Assembly: GCF_022605165.1 (NCBI RefSeq)
Contig: NC_063068.1
Coordinates: forward strand, 2,418,001 to 2,482,000
Direction of reading: 5' to 3'
Source of the DNA: Purpureocillium takamizusanense
Lineage: Eukaryota; Ascomycota; Sordariomycetes; Hypocreales; Ophiocordycipitaceae
Length of the DNA: 64,000 bases
The translations under genes and the position numbers were made by a program. Numbering within the stretch: position 1 is the stretch's first letter; each line of letters starts with the position of its first letter. A model generated the notes under the pieces. It ran no database searches. It was given only the letters and a program-made list of their open reading frames with translations, and was not told the origin of the DNA. Positions 9,685 to 21,628 of this stretch are shown here, in pieces.

Positions 9685-12198
9685 TCAGAAGAAGTGTGTG
9701 TAGATCTTGGAGTTCTCGTGGACTTCCATCTCCTGTCATGAAAGTGTCAGCATATCACCGTCAAACGGCCATGACGCCATCAAGGTCATCGGTAACCTAC
9801 CATCTTGAACGTGTTGAGTTCTTCCTTGATCTGCTGCGCAAGCATCGGCGTGAGCCGGTTGCATGTCGCAATTTCACCCCGTCTGTCGTACTCTTGACTC
9901 GGCCACGTGTCATAGAAGACGATGCGAGGAGAGAAGGTTGCGTTCCTCTTCCCACCTTGCGGCGTTCCAGGCGGGCTCTTGGCGTCTTGTCGGAGGCGAA
10001 GGGCCGACATGAAGTAGTCCTCATTGCCGATGGCGATTGAGCCGGTCCTCCGGTGACCTTGCGTCTCGTCATTTGGTGTGCTAGGCGCGCTCGAGATGGG
10101 GGAATCCGCCACATTGGGTATGCTGGGCAGCACGAGATCAGGCGACGCATCGGGTTGTCGAATCGACGGGCTGCCGGAACCTAATTCGCAGTTAGCATGC
10201 GCATCATTGACCGCAGCCAATGCGAATGGCTACTTACGCTTCAAGATGCCCTTGCGCACAGCAGCAAGCACTTCGGCGCGCTCCCTTTCGCCGCCAACAA
10301 TGCTCTTTCGCGGGCCGCTTCTGTCTGTCCCAGAGCTGCCTGAACGCTCCGACATTTCCGGGACCTGGGCAGCATCCAGGGAGTTGCGCTCGAGATGAGG
10401 AAATCCAGTGCCACCGTTTCCAGCCGCAGGGTCAGCGGTGACATTGACACGCTGTGTCTCGGCTTCAACGGTGATCATGGAGACTGCCGCTTGGCTGGCC
10501 TCAGGCGGCACAGCCTCCGCGGCAGGGACACCAGTGACAGATTTGGGGCGGAACAGGCCGACCAGCGACCGAGTGCTCTTCTTCATGCCACGTCCCATCT
10601 TTCGTATCATGATGGAAGCCGATGATGCCGTGGACGAGATGGAGAGATTGTCTGTCGAGCCGAAGAACCTACTTCCGTAGATATTGTTGCCGATGCCACC
10701 GGCCTCTTGTGCTTCGGCAATGCGAGCCTGTTCGGCATCGTACGCTTCATCGGACGTAGGTTCTTTTCCAAGTTTGGAGTGCTCGTTCTTATCCGTGCCT
10801 TCTCCCTCATCACCGGCGGCGGCCTTACGGAAATCCGCAGCGCTCCCAAAAGAAAACGCTCGTCGCAAGCGCGACGTCTTGCTCTTCGCCTTCACCCCTT
10901 TCTGGTTGATGGCAGCCAGCTGCTTCGCCGCAGGGGAGTCGGCTCTGCTAGCCGCCGCATGCGATGGCTCCTCGGCCGACTCCGTCGCCATGGTTGCTGG
11001 CTTGGAGAGCGGAGAGGGATTGATTGTGCGCTTCGCTGCATCAGAGGAGGAGCCTCGCTGAGGGAGAGGCACCATCTTTGGTTGGTCAACTTTGGCAGAT
11101 GTCTCGTCGGACCCGAGCAAAGAGGGGTTGCCAGCGGGGGCTGACACATTGCGGTTGGTAACCTGCACATCAATTCCTTGTTAGCACGACTGTAAAGGGC
11201 GCATGCATCTGATTGGGCAGTGTGCGGAATGTCGACATGAAACTCACCGAGGATGCCCTGGAATGATTGCTTAGGCTCGATGAGGTACTCTCAGAGCTGG
11301 CCTTGCGAGAGTGGGCAGCGCTTGAGCCAGGTCGCTGGGGCCTCAATCCCCTTTCTGCCGGACGAGCAGGCGTTGCGGTCGGCCCAGGCTTGTGGAACTC
11401 GGGACTTTCCATCGAGTGCATGCTTCGCCGTCGAACCCTCTTCGCCTCCTCCTGAGCCTGGCGGCTATAATTGTGCATATCGTCCATAGATGAAACCGAG
11501 ACCAACGACTTGCCGCCCGGGAGGCTCATGGACTGGGCATGATTTGGGCTCCTCTGAGCGCTATACAACGGAGTGGCGTTATTGACCATTGTAATGCTGC
11601 CGGGCAGGGTAGAGCTCTGGGAGCGCGCGTGGTGCGTCACACCGCCGCTGGTACGTCTATATCGATCAGAGGTGCTCCGGTTTGATGTCCCAGAGCCGAA
11701 TGATGGCTGAGAGTTGACGGAGAGGAAAGATTGCGGCCGGGTCAGCGCAGGGCTGCTTCGCAGAGCCGAGTCATCGCGAGAGCCACTCTGGCCGATGCCA
11801 AACGAATGAGGCTGTCCGCCCATGTTCGCAGCCATAGGACTGTTCAGAAGTTGTGCCCGGTAACTCGCATTTATGTCTGGTGTCTGCATGCCTGGAACGG
11901 CGGGTGAGGAGTGTGTCCGGTAAGCACCGTACTGCTGCCACTGCATATTTTGCATGTTTTGATTGAGGTTCGGGGTGCTGGTAAAGGCATAGGGCTGAAC
12001 CGGGGCCGTGCTGCCTCGATATGCTGCAGAGCCGGATCCTTGGTAGGCAGATCTCGGCGCCTGGGCGGAGCTTCCCATGTATTGATGGTTGGCGTGCTGC
12101 TGTCCAGCCGGCATGATGCCGGAGGTAGTGGGCGGTCGTGTTTGAAGCATCGTTACGGTACCTGTCTGCTGAGGATAGGTTTGTACCAACGCAGCCAT
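9685..12198 (-). CDS. Bni4-like bud-neck/septum scaffold protein
   Basis: Four exons: 11248-12198, 10238-11162, 9801-10180 and 9685-9732, giving 767 residues; all junctions keep frame (donors GTGAGT, GTAAGT, GTAGGT). The last exon encodes only 15 residues. Most of the protein is low in complexity: Gln/Ser-rich at the N-terminus, then Ser/Pro/Ala-rich with phospho-site-like stretches. The C-terminal ~70 residues are highly patterned: a PRIVFYDTW segment, EYDRRGEIATCNRLTP, LAQQIKEELNTFK and the terminal KIYTHFF. In yeast Bni4 the conserved C-terminus docks PP1 (Glc7) and directs chitin synthase to the bud neck; the RIVF here fits the RVxF docking pattern. The assignment comes from memory of that C-terminal block, and the N-terminal part would not align. 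Expected role: cortical scaffold for cell-wall synthesis at septa or tips. Confidence 0.75.
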
Positions 12199-15100
12199 AC
12201 TTCCCTATCAGAAGCAGAAGGCGACGGTTTGGGGCGTGACTGTGCCTTTTGTCCGTCGAGAACGTCTTTGTTGGGCTGTTCTGTTGGTCGATTGCACAAA
12301 GAAGTGATTCGGCGACCGGGCGGCGACGATCCGACCTAGACCTGACACAAGCCGGGACACAGAATGTTACTGTGATGATGCATTAGCGAGGACTCGACGT
12401 GACAAGGCCCGCGAGCGAGAATCAAAACCGAGAAGGGTTTAGGCGTCTGGCAAGGGGCAGAGATGCAGCAAAAGACGCGTCGATTGACAAGATAAGCCCA
12501 ACCTTTTTTTTCGGGTTTTCCTTTTGAATGTTTCTTCTTGATCAGCGAGCTGCAAGAAGTGCCGATGGCTAACGTGTGCTTGTCGGTACCACAGATGGCG
12601 AGGAAGGAAAGCAATTGGAGGCGGTGGAATCGAAGGACGCCAGCGACCGGAAAGGATAAGAAGTGTTCGTGTCGAAAAGAGGCGCTCACTGTCACCGTAA
12701 GCACGTCTTGCGACTCGACTCTACTATTGGGCGGCGAGGGCAAGCCGCTGCGTGCGTGGGCGAAGCTCCAAGACCCAGAGTTGCCGCAGCGGAAGAGGCA
12801 AACACGATCAGGTCCCCAGCGAGGTTGAGTCAAAACATGGGAGCTGTATCGACGAAGAGCCGTGGGAGACGATAACGTTTGAAAAATGCTTGGCCGGGGA
12901 GGCTGTGCGAGGTATTACGGGTTCGGCGTGGAGAAGGATGAGCGTTCCGGTTGGAGCGGGCCACCTCACAGAGGGAGAAAAAAGGAGAGGCAAAAGGCCA
13001 ACGAGGCAATGCAGATGGCAAGCCGGGGGGAAGGATGTGCAACGCAACGCTCGACAACGCAACGATGGAGAATGACAAGCGTCGAAGAAGAAAAAGAAAA
13101 AGATAAAAGCGAGACGAGTGTGTAGAAGTCGAGGGCGCGGGCGGCGAGTCGGGAGGAGAAAGGGGTCACGGCGGAGATTTGGCACCTGGCAGGCACGCGT
13201 TGGTTGCTCTGCTCTGCTCTGCCGCGGCGTGTCGAGCGTTATGGGAGGAGATGATCAAGGGTGCTGAGAGGCGAGAGGCAACGGAGATGCGTACAAATTG
13301 GCAGGAAGAACGAGAGGGGGCGAAGATGGAAAGGAAAGAAGACGGACAGCACCGTGTCGTGGGCGTGGAGGTGGTGGCGGTGGTGTTGGAAGAGGCGGAC
13401 GCGGACGTGGAAGTGGAACGAACGGGGGAAAGGGGAGTTGGGAGGGAGGGAGCGCACAGTGGGAAGTGGTGGGCCCGCGAGGTGGCCTGGCCGGACTTTG
13501 CCCTCTCTGCCTGGGGCGGGAGCTGCTCCTTGACCTGGTGCTGGTGCTCTGAGCGGAGACGTGAGCGACCGACCACCACCACTGGGCCAGCCAGGACTAG
13601 ACTAGATGGCTCAGTTAGGACGGCGCGGTGCGGTGCTGTGCTGTGCTGCGCTGTGCCCTGTCTCCCGTCTGTTCAAGGCACACTCACTCAATCAATCGCC
13701 AGCATTCTCCAACCTGATTGATGTCCCCCTCTCATTCCCAGGACAGTCGCGTGAGTGACCGCGACCGCCCGCCGCCCAGGGCTTCGACCGACCGACGCCG
13801 CAACGGCAGCGACCCTCAACAACACGCCCGAACCTACGCATCCACAAGCGAGCAGTGGTGGCAACGGCCGCGTGCGGGCTAGGCTTGAGGCACGAGGCAC
13901 CCAACCAACCATGGCGGGCTCGGGCCTGGCCTCCTCAACCATTGACCTCGATGGCGCCCCGGTGGCTGTTAACCGCTGCGGGCCACAGAGGCCAGCGACA
14001 GAGCTGCCTTTGGTTCAGTGGGAGTGCGGCGCTGCCACCGGACCTGAATGGGACGGCGGTGGTGGGCGCCGCCGACGCCTGTGGTACCTTCATCGCGGCA
14101 GGGCACAGTTGGACCGGTGATGTACAGTACCCCGTCCTCCACTGTGAACGGGCGCCTCGGGGGGGAGGGGGGCGCTTTTGGGGGGGATCGCTCCATTAGT
14201 GGAGCGCCCGAGCCACAGCGCTGGCCAGGTCCAGGGCAGCCTGAGCAGGGCCGGTCCCCGTCCCGCAGTCCCGAAGCTCACAGGGAGCTCTGGGCGCTGG
14301 ATTCGGTTTAAGGCGCAGCCGCACAACGGGTGATGGGTGTGGGTGTCCTGGGGCCCCACCGCTGTGACGACGGCGGGGGCGCTGGCGAGGGTGACTGGCT
14401 GGCGTGGCGGAGCTTCCATGCAAAGAATACGACAACTGCTGCAGCTCGTGCGCCGTCGACGGGTCCGGTGGTCCATTCACAACTGAGCGCGCGCTCGCTC
14501 GCTCGTGCTTGCACCGAGCACGGAGGAGTACGGAGTAGGTAGGTACGGAGCATGGCGCGGCGCAGCGCAGCAGCAGCTGCGACACTGTATCGTCAATGCA
14601 ATGCAGTCTGGTGTGATGTGCAGCAGCAGCGGCCAGTCGAGCGCCTCCTCACACGCGTGCCTGGGCAGGCTGGGTACGAAGATGAGGCGCTTGTACGACC
14701 GCCTACAACGTCCCTGGCGCTGTGCAGTACCTCAATCCTCCTCGTGTGCAACGTGCTAAGCTCTAGTACTGTACAGTGGGTGGTATTGATCGACTGCGTC
14801 AGTGTCTGGGGGGCAGGGCAGCATTGGGTCCTCACTTTATTTTGGCGAAATTGATGCGCTCTGCCGAGATGAAGCTCTCGGTTTCCTTGGCTGGGGTCGG
14901 GTGACCGCTACTACTAACTCCTGCTACCTACTCCTGCAGTACAGCAGTACCTTATTCCTGCCTCACGGTGCGGTGCAAGGAGGCCGACGTGCGGATCGCA
15001 CCACAGATGATGGAATCCGCTTGCACTGAGCCGAAACAGAGTTGAGCCACCTTCCTTATCCACCCATTCATTCATTCCACTCAACCCTAGGCTTGGCCCG

Positions 15101-16529
15101 CCATTCTGCTCGTAATACACGGCTCATTGTCCTTTTTTTTTCGTGCCTGCCCGTTTTTGCCGCTTCAGAAAATAATCACAAGCCTCTGCTGGAAAACTCT
15201 CTCTCCCTCTTTTTTGTCCTCCCCCTGCCATCAGCGCTGCCAGCGGCTCGACCTGGATGCATCCTCGGCGCGCCTCGACGTCCCGGACGACGGCGCAGAG
15301 GTTCTTGAGAAAGGGGGTGCCTTTGGCACGAGTGATTGGGCGGCCTGGGGTCTTCGAGGCATTGATCAGTCTTGCGCTAACAGGGGATCGTGGGCCTCGC
15401 TGCCGCGGGCAGGATTTCGCGGCGCGGATGGGTGGTGGGTGGTGGGTGATGGCCCCTCTGTGGTGGGTTGGGCGCGGGTTGGCGGAATGGCAAAGCGTCC
15501 CATGCTATCCATGCCATGTCGCCCATCCTGCCGCATCCGAACCTAAACTCCGGCCCAGCGAGAGTTGGATCCGTAAAGGCAGGGTACGAAGCAGCAGAGA
15601 ACCCGCGAGCCTAGAGGACAAGCGACGAGTAGACAGATTGATGAGGATGGTCGGGAGATCAATCTACTATAATGTGGTGTTGCTGGGTGTTAGAGGGCCG
15701 TGTTGGCGACGAGTCGTTTCAGGCAAGCCGAGCCTTTCATCGACATGACCCGTCGTCGCCCTGCTCAACGCTGATATGAGGTCACTTGTTGTTTTCCTCG
15801 TGTTCGACCCCGACCGTCTCATCTCGGGACCTCGACCTGACCTGTGCTGACGCGGACTCCTCACCTGTCCTCTTTATTATTAGCCGGCGGTGGAGCCGGA
15901 TCGGGCGAGCCCAGAGTAAAGATCGAAACAGGCGACCCTTTTTTTCTGCCAGCTTTCCCATTCCCCAAACCCCATGTGCCCGCCCCGACCCGTCTTGTCC
16001 GCCGCAAGCCTGGACTGGTCTCCAGATGATACAGTCACGGACCCGAGAAGGCTGGCAATGGTCCATACCACACCCCAATTCTCCGGGTCGTACTGTATCG
16101 TATCGTATGTGTATCACACAGTACTGTAAAGAAGATCACGCCGCACGGCATCATCACTGAGGCCAGTCACACAGGCTTCTGTGTGTTGTGTGCACCTGGG
16201 TGCTAAGCTCGCGCATGTGGGTGGTGCTCGACTCGTTCTCGCGTTAGTCGCTGGGCCCAGCATCAAGGCGAGACATGCATACGTCGCGAGACATTGGGCT
16301 ATCGATTGTCCGGGACCGTGGCCGACATGGACTCGGAGGCACGGGGCAGGTAGAGAGGAGCACTGAGCCGGCATTTCCCCAAGGGAAGAGAGACGGCGTT
16401 TGTAAACTCGAGTCGTACCGAATCGAACTCGTGTCGTCACCCTGTTGACTTAGTAAGACGACCAGACTCTGCTCCTGCCGGTCGAGTTGGCTTTTTGGCG
16501 TCGTGGCACTACTAAGGGAGGTTGTAAGT

Positions 16530-16635
16530 ACCTAGGTAAGGTAGCTTGGGTAAGGTAGGTACCTTAGTACGTACCGGTAAGTAGAGCACCTCAGTGGGTT
16601 CTAGCCGGTACCTAGGTACTTAGGTATCTAGGTGA
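16530..16635. repeat. TACCTAGGTA-rich low-complexity patch
   Basis: Overlapping copies of ggtacct, taggta and gtaagta occur in both orientations, several of them self-complementary (tacctaggta). A similar but weaker patch lies at about 49880-49960. Such patches are common between genes in hypocrealean fungi; function is unknown. Confidence 0.65.
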
Positions 16636-18381
16636 AGGCGTTGTGTGGTACGTGCGTACAGCAGACGGACTTGCTCGGAATACTACTAATCTTTCGTACT
16701 CATGGACATACGTAGTATATTAGTATTGCGAGGTATGGCTACTTTGAGTTCACCTTATGAAATGGCCAGTGCTTCGCGGGCAAGACAATATGAGGTTGGC
16801 AGCCGACGACGTGGGTGGTTCCTTCCAGGTTCCGAGCAACACAAGCCCCTTACAACTTCAGCAGGGCCCTGGCTGTGCAGTAATGACTGGAACCAGGGAC
16901 CTGGAGTCTCCCATTCCCGATGAATTCCTCCTCTCCTCTCCCAATGGCCCTCTCGTCTGCCTTTCTTCGTCCCAACACGGTCCCACGAAGCTCCTGCGCG
17001 CCGTCCACCCCCCCGGCAACCTACCCCTTGCTGCGGCTCGGCGCCTCCTCACTCATCGTCAATCCCTGGAACAAACAGGCAGGTGGATGCGTCCCGAGTC
17101 CGCCACGACCGACGCCCACTCCACGTTGCTGTCCGGCCCCAGATGCCAGGCAGGCAAGGCTTCCAGGGTTCCCCTCAGGAGTGCATGAGGAATGGAATTG
17201 TCGAACCGACAGGCCCCAGGGGATGGGCACGTCGCCAGACCAAGGCGCCAGTTGGCCCTCTGGCTCCCCTCCATGCTTCAAGGTTCTTTGCAGACACGCA
17301 TGCGCCTGTTCGAATGCCATGACTTTGTGAGTCGTCGACCCTTGGTGATGGCCCGGATGCCTGACAGCCCCTCCATCCCCTCCAGCTCCGTCTGTCGACC
17401 CAACCTGCATCTGCCCGCCTCGAAACTCTGTCCCGCCACCATCGATTTAGCGAGTTGACGGCGAAGGTGCGGGGGCCAGCGCCATCGCCTGCAGTAGCCC
17501 ACCGTTGAGGCAACACGCGGCGCAAGCTAATACTGCAGCCTTCAACGCCACGGATGCGTGTCCGCAACGTTGAGAGGTGTCTGAGAAAGACTTTTGCCAG
17601 CGCCGACTCTGCCATTCGCGTGATAAATCGCCGTTATCCCCTTCACCTCGCTTGATCAAGTGTCGCATGTGCTGGCTCCAAACCTGTACAAGATCCTCGC
17701 CAGTCCGCAAGCAGCATCTCTTGCATGCATAATACAAACGTACATACATAGGTGGCGGCCGCGCTTGGTGAAGGCGCCATGGCGATGGCGCGACCCTTCT
17801 TCGCGGGCCGCCGACCGGATGCGGCTCGTCAAGGCACACGGCATTCAATTGTGCTACCCGTGCCTCCGTGCCTCCGTCCCCGAATTTCTGCCAGGCCCGT
17901 TGCGGACGGACTTCTCGTCCGGCCTGTGACAGGCATCTCTGGGCTCTTCTCTATTGTGTTGTCGCTTCAAGTTCGCGCCAAGCTAACATTGTTGAGCAGT
18001 TTCGCTCGGCTCTGCGCGCGCTAGCCACCTAGCCGCACTCTATCCCGGACCAGCTCAATGCGTTTGCGCATCCCTCGCTGGTCCCCCCAATTCCACGGCC
18101 ATTTGTATCCCCTTGATCTAATATTTCGGCCGACGTGCCTGGCGGCCGTTGCGCCACGAATCTTGCCTCACAAGAGACGACCAGCTCGACGGGCGAGTAA
18201 CGGCGAGCCACATGATGCTGCACATCATGTAAAACACGGCTTCCCCGACATCCCGGGCACTCAACCTCCCGCATGAGACTCTTCCCACCAATGTGTCTGG
18301 GCCGATTGGATCTCATTCAACGAAGAGCCACACCCCGGAGCAGCGCCGCGACATCACATGTCGATGATCCGCCAGCTCCAA

Positions 18382-18403
18382 GACTCGGGGAATATTCCAA
18401 GTC
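18382..18403. promoter_or_regulatory. Palindrome GGAATATTCC with partially matching flanks
   Basis: A perfect 10-bp palindrome at 18389-18398 is flanked by GACT on the left and AGTC on the right. It lies about 1 kb upstream of the Zn2Cys6 gene at 19385. The sequence ATTCCAAGTC recurs near 18800. A dimeric regulator site is possible; chance cannot be excluded. Confidence 0.3.
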
Positions 18404-18554
18404 TTTTGCGGTTGAGTGAGAATGCATCAGTGCAACATTGGCGACATGGACATTCCCCGACGAATGGGGGCCGCGCAGCGATCCCTCGACTCGTTTATCA
18501 GGCGTTTGGGTTAGTTAGTGCATCTTGTATTGCAGTCCTGCCGTGCCGTGATTG

Positions 18555-18576
18555 AGACGCGCATATCCGCGCGTCT
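18555..18576. other. Perfect 8-bp inverted repeat with 6-nt loop
   Basis: AGACGCGC, loop ATATCC, then GCGCGTCT, followed by TTTATT. On RNA this would form a stable GC-rich stem. No gene ends nearby, so a terminator role is unsupported. Confidence 0.55.
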
Positions 18577-19384
18577 TTATTCCTCGCCGACTTCCCGTGC
18601 AAACTGATACTCTGGCACATCGCCGCAGCTGCTCAGATCGATGGCACTAACTCGATTTCATGTTCACCGCAGGGTCACCCCGGAAATCCCCAGGCACGCG
18701 TAGTCATGCCTTCAGCCGACTTGCGTAACGACCGCGCACAGGCTTCCCAACCTGCGTGACAGAATTGACCGCACTTCCAATGCCAAGTCACCGTCCACTA
18801 TTCCAAGTCGAGGGCGATCGGCCGGACGTTTGACTGTGGACCCCTGAAGACATGCGACGGTGGTACCAGCGTGTTTCGGTGTAACCGCGAACTCACAACC
18901 CGCTTCTTACGCATGTTTTGCTCTACTTCTGACAAACAATGATTGTGTTCGTTCAGCCACGGCAGGGCAGAAGAGTGTTCTCAGAATCACCATTCAGGGC
19001 ATTACGATTCTTTGGGTTCGGTTCACTCCTGGGTGGTTGCTCCCTTCAACGTCCATGTCGGCAACGGTCCACGAGCCACCTACCCTACACCCGCGCTGAC
19101 GGGCGCACCAGCCGAGGGAATCCACAGACCTGACACCTGAAAGCGTAAGCAATGTCAAGTCTCGGCATAATGACAGCTTGCCGTCGCGCGCGGTCGACCT
19201 TGTTGACTCCTGCTGCTATATATCCTGACTCCTCCGCAACACGCCCGGGGACTTCGCTTTGCATTTTTTCGAGTCGCGCAGCGCATCATCCAGTCCAATC
19301 TCGCCCATGGGCTGACTGCAAGGTGCCCCGTCGCTGACTTAGGCTGGCCTCGCCCCAGACTCGGGCTCACCTTGATCGCCGGTC

Positions 19385-20007
19385 ATGGTCGGCGTCCCGC
19401 GCAGCAGCGGCTGCCAGCTGTGCAGGAAGCGGCGTGTCAGGTGTGACGAGGCACGCCCGGGGTGCTGCAACTGTCGCAAGTACGGGGCCGAGTGCCCGGG
19501 TTACGAGCGTGGCATCAAGTTCGTCTCGGGGAAGCACCAGATCAGACAGCGGGGAAAGCGCAGCGACAACGAGGGCTCCTCGGCCGGCGGCAGCGGCTCT
19601 AGCACTGGATCCGTCACGCCGCTCAGCGAGCCGTCGCCTCCGGGCGCGCACGCGCTGGTCAAGTCCCTGCGACCCAACAGGGCAGAGTTCATCGGCACCA
19701 TCATCGCGACGGTGCGCACAAACATCACCCGGTCTGACGTGTCGGGGTTCCTGTCGTGGGTCGATCTCGGCCGGCTTGGCTCGCGCGCTGTCCTCGACGG
19801 AGCCATGTCCTCGCTGGCCATGCATCTCGTGGGCAAGGAGCGCGCCGACGAAGACATGATTGCCTACAGTAGGGGCGTCTACGGCAAGTCGCTGATAGCG
19901 CTGCAGACGAGTCTGCGACACGAGACCGAGTGGCGGTCGTCTGAGACGCTATGCGCGGCCATGCTGTTGTGTGTCTTTGAGGTACTACATCGACGCTCAC
20001 GAAGCGG

Positions 20008-20038
<31 letters not shown>

Positions 20039-20997
20039 AGGAATGAGCCTTGCTGACGCCCAGAACAGCTGTTTGCTGGCACGGCATCGTCAGACTCGTG
20101 GCTGGCTCACGCAAAGGGCATAGGGACGCTGATGAAGCAGCGTGGCCCGGAAGCGCACGCCACCGGCTGGGACGCTTCCATGATACTCACCTTTCGCGGC
20201 GTCTTGGTGAGCCAACGGCCACGTAGCCCTGCACACGAGTCCATGTGCACTAACGGCCGAGGCAGATTATGTGCGACATGTTCTTTCCCCAGAGTGATGT
20301 CTGCTTTCTATCTCTGCCTGAGTGGAAGCCGATGATCAAGGACGGCGGACGGCACTTGATTCACCCGGCCGAGCAGCCAGACCGCGTCATCCACATCGTC
20401 GACGGCTTCTTCGAGTGCCTGGCAGAGCTCCCAGCCATCCTCGCACCCGCCTATGTTCTCCGCGAATCGCGGACCATGGGCACCGTACACGAGCCGGGGC
20501 CCGAAAAGGTCGCCGCCCTTGCTCAGCGGGCTTTGCGTTGCCGCGAGCTCTTCACCCAGTGGTACGGGGACTTCAAGACCCTCAATGTCATGCCCGAGGA
20601 GGTGCCGACGCAGGACCCTACATCGCCGTTCGCGCTGGTATTTCAGTATCGCGACTCATGGGTCGGGTCCATGCACATGGGCTACTGGGCGAGCATGCTC
20701 ATCGTGCAGGAGGCGCTCGTGCAATTTCGGTACTTGGAGCTTGACTCGGAGGCGCGGGCGCAGCGCCATGAGCTGACAGGCAACATCCTTCGCTCGCTCG
20801 AGACGGTTGGGTCGGGCACCATGGGGCCTTACCGCGTGGGGTTCGCGGTGCGCATCGCATACGAGGTTGCGAGCCCGCAACATCAACGATGGGTGCTGGG
20901 CCTGCTGGACAGGTTCAAGAAGACGTATGCGGCCACGGACCGGGCGACCTATCCTGAGCCGAAGCCGGAGAATGAGGAGTGGGAGTCGGTTTGTTGA
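19385..20997 (+). CDS. Zn2Cys6 transcription factor, short fungal_trans_2 type
   Basis: Three exons: 19385-19981, 20069-20206 and 20266-20997, giving 488 residues. For intron 1 the acceptor at 20067-20068 was chosen because the AG six bases earlier gives a frame that soon stops. Intron 2 has a CACTAAC-like branch point. The N-terminus holds Cys-x2-Cys-x6-Cys-x6-Cys-x2-Cys-x6-Cys followed directly by PGY, the arrangement typical of the class whose C-terminal part is DUF3468/fungal_trans_2. After a Ser/Gly linker the body is alpha-helical and acidic in places, with a conserved-looking segment near residue 210 reading SWLAHAKGIGTLMKQRGPE, a hallmark of this family. It is presumably a nuclear regulator of unknown targets. 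The intergenic distance upstream is large and may hold extensive regulation. Confidence 0.9.
20012..20036 (+). repeat. (CA)n microsatellite inside intron 1 of the Zn2Cys6 gene
   Basis: About twelve CA units sit between donor and branch point of the 87-nt intron. Length changes here would alter intron size but not coding sequence. Confidence 0.9.
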
Positions 20998-21243
20998 ATG
21001 ATATTAATTGTCAATCTAGTGCAAATTACTCTCGTGAGGCCTAATGCCTCGGGTATACCGTTCCCCACCAGGGGCTTTCCGCCTTGCTACCTGTCTTTCT
21101 CTCTACCAGGAGTCATTCATTCATAAAGTCGTGTGAACGGACACGGCCTGTCGCGTTCCAGCCGGCGACGGCGAATTCGTACATGGATGCGGCAGAGCAC
21201 TGAAGGGCTCGTCGAAAGCACCCTCCTGCCACCTCTGAGTACT

Positions 21244-21628
21244 TTAAGTCTTCTTGCCAATCATGGATCGGGCGAGGTCCCTTAGGGACGGTCCACCGAA
21301 GAAGTACTGGTCCGTGTGGCGGCCGCAAGTTGTATGCACGTTGACCCTGGGGGCGGGCTTGACAAAGGTTGACGTCTTGCGGAGGGAGGATGAAAAGGAC
21401 GATGAGAGCGGCGGGGACGTTGCGAATGCGCTGGAAGAGTCGCTCGAGTAGGAACTCGTGCGCTGGCAACCAGTGTTAATCACTGAAGAGGGTGGAAGGG
21501 AGCGGGGAGGCGTGAGAGCGGCGTACTTGACTCTTGGAGAGGTTTGGAATATCAATGGGCCTGCTCGCCGCGTGTGACGAGGTGTCAACTGACGGACTGG
21601 CACCTGTTTTCGGCTGAGCACCGTTCAT
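21244..21628 (-). CDS. Small conserved-looking protein, 106 residues, two exons
   Basis: Exon 1 is 21527-21628 (34 codons from the ATG at 21628-21626). Exon 2 is 21244-21462 (72 codons plus TAA). The 64-nt intron has a GTACGC donor, a GATTAACAC branch region and a GCCAG acceptor, phase 0. The N-terminal two thirds are Ser/Thr-rich and probably disordered. The C-terminus is ordered-looking and distinctive: RVNVHTTCGRHTDQYFFGG, then PSLRDLARSMIGKK. The pattern GRH-x2-x-(W/Y)FFGG-xS recalls a short C-terminal motif that I have seen in small uncharacterised ascomycete proteins; no function is known to me. Support comes from splice signals that join two coding-like frames and from C/G-ending codons in the second exon. 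There is no signal peptide or membrane helix. Confidence 0.72.

Larger units (their letters stand above)
12199..19384. other. Gene-poor region of about 7.2 kb
   Basis: No protein-coding gene is supported on either strand. The first 1.4 kb is pyrimidine-rich on the minus strand and is likely leader and promoter of the Bni4-like gene. The rest has C/G homopolymer runs (near 14160-14190), direct repeats of ggtgctgtgctgtgctg type near 13630-13650, a TACCTAGGTA-rich patch (16530-16635), a 10-bp palindrome (18389-18398) and a perfect hairpin (18555-18576). The segment 18300-19384 is the presumed promoter of the second Zn2Cys6 gene. Open frames here lack domains and plausible splice partners. Confidence 0.55.

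Noticed and set aside
16408..16425. A GTTCGATTC on the minus strand suggesting a tRNA T-arm
   Set aside because: The flanking bases do not pair to form a T-stem, and no A box is present upstream.
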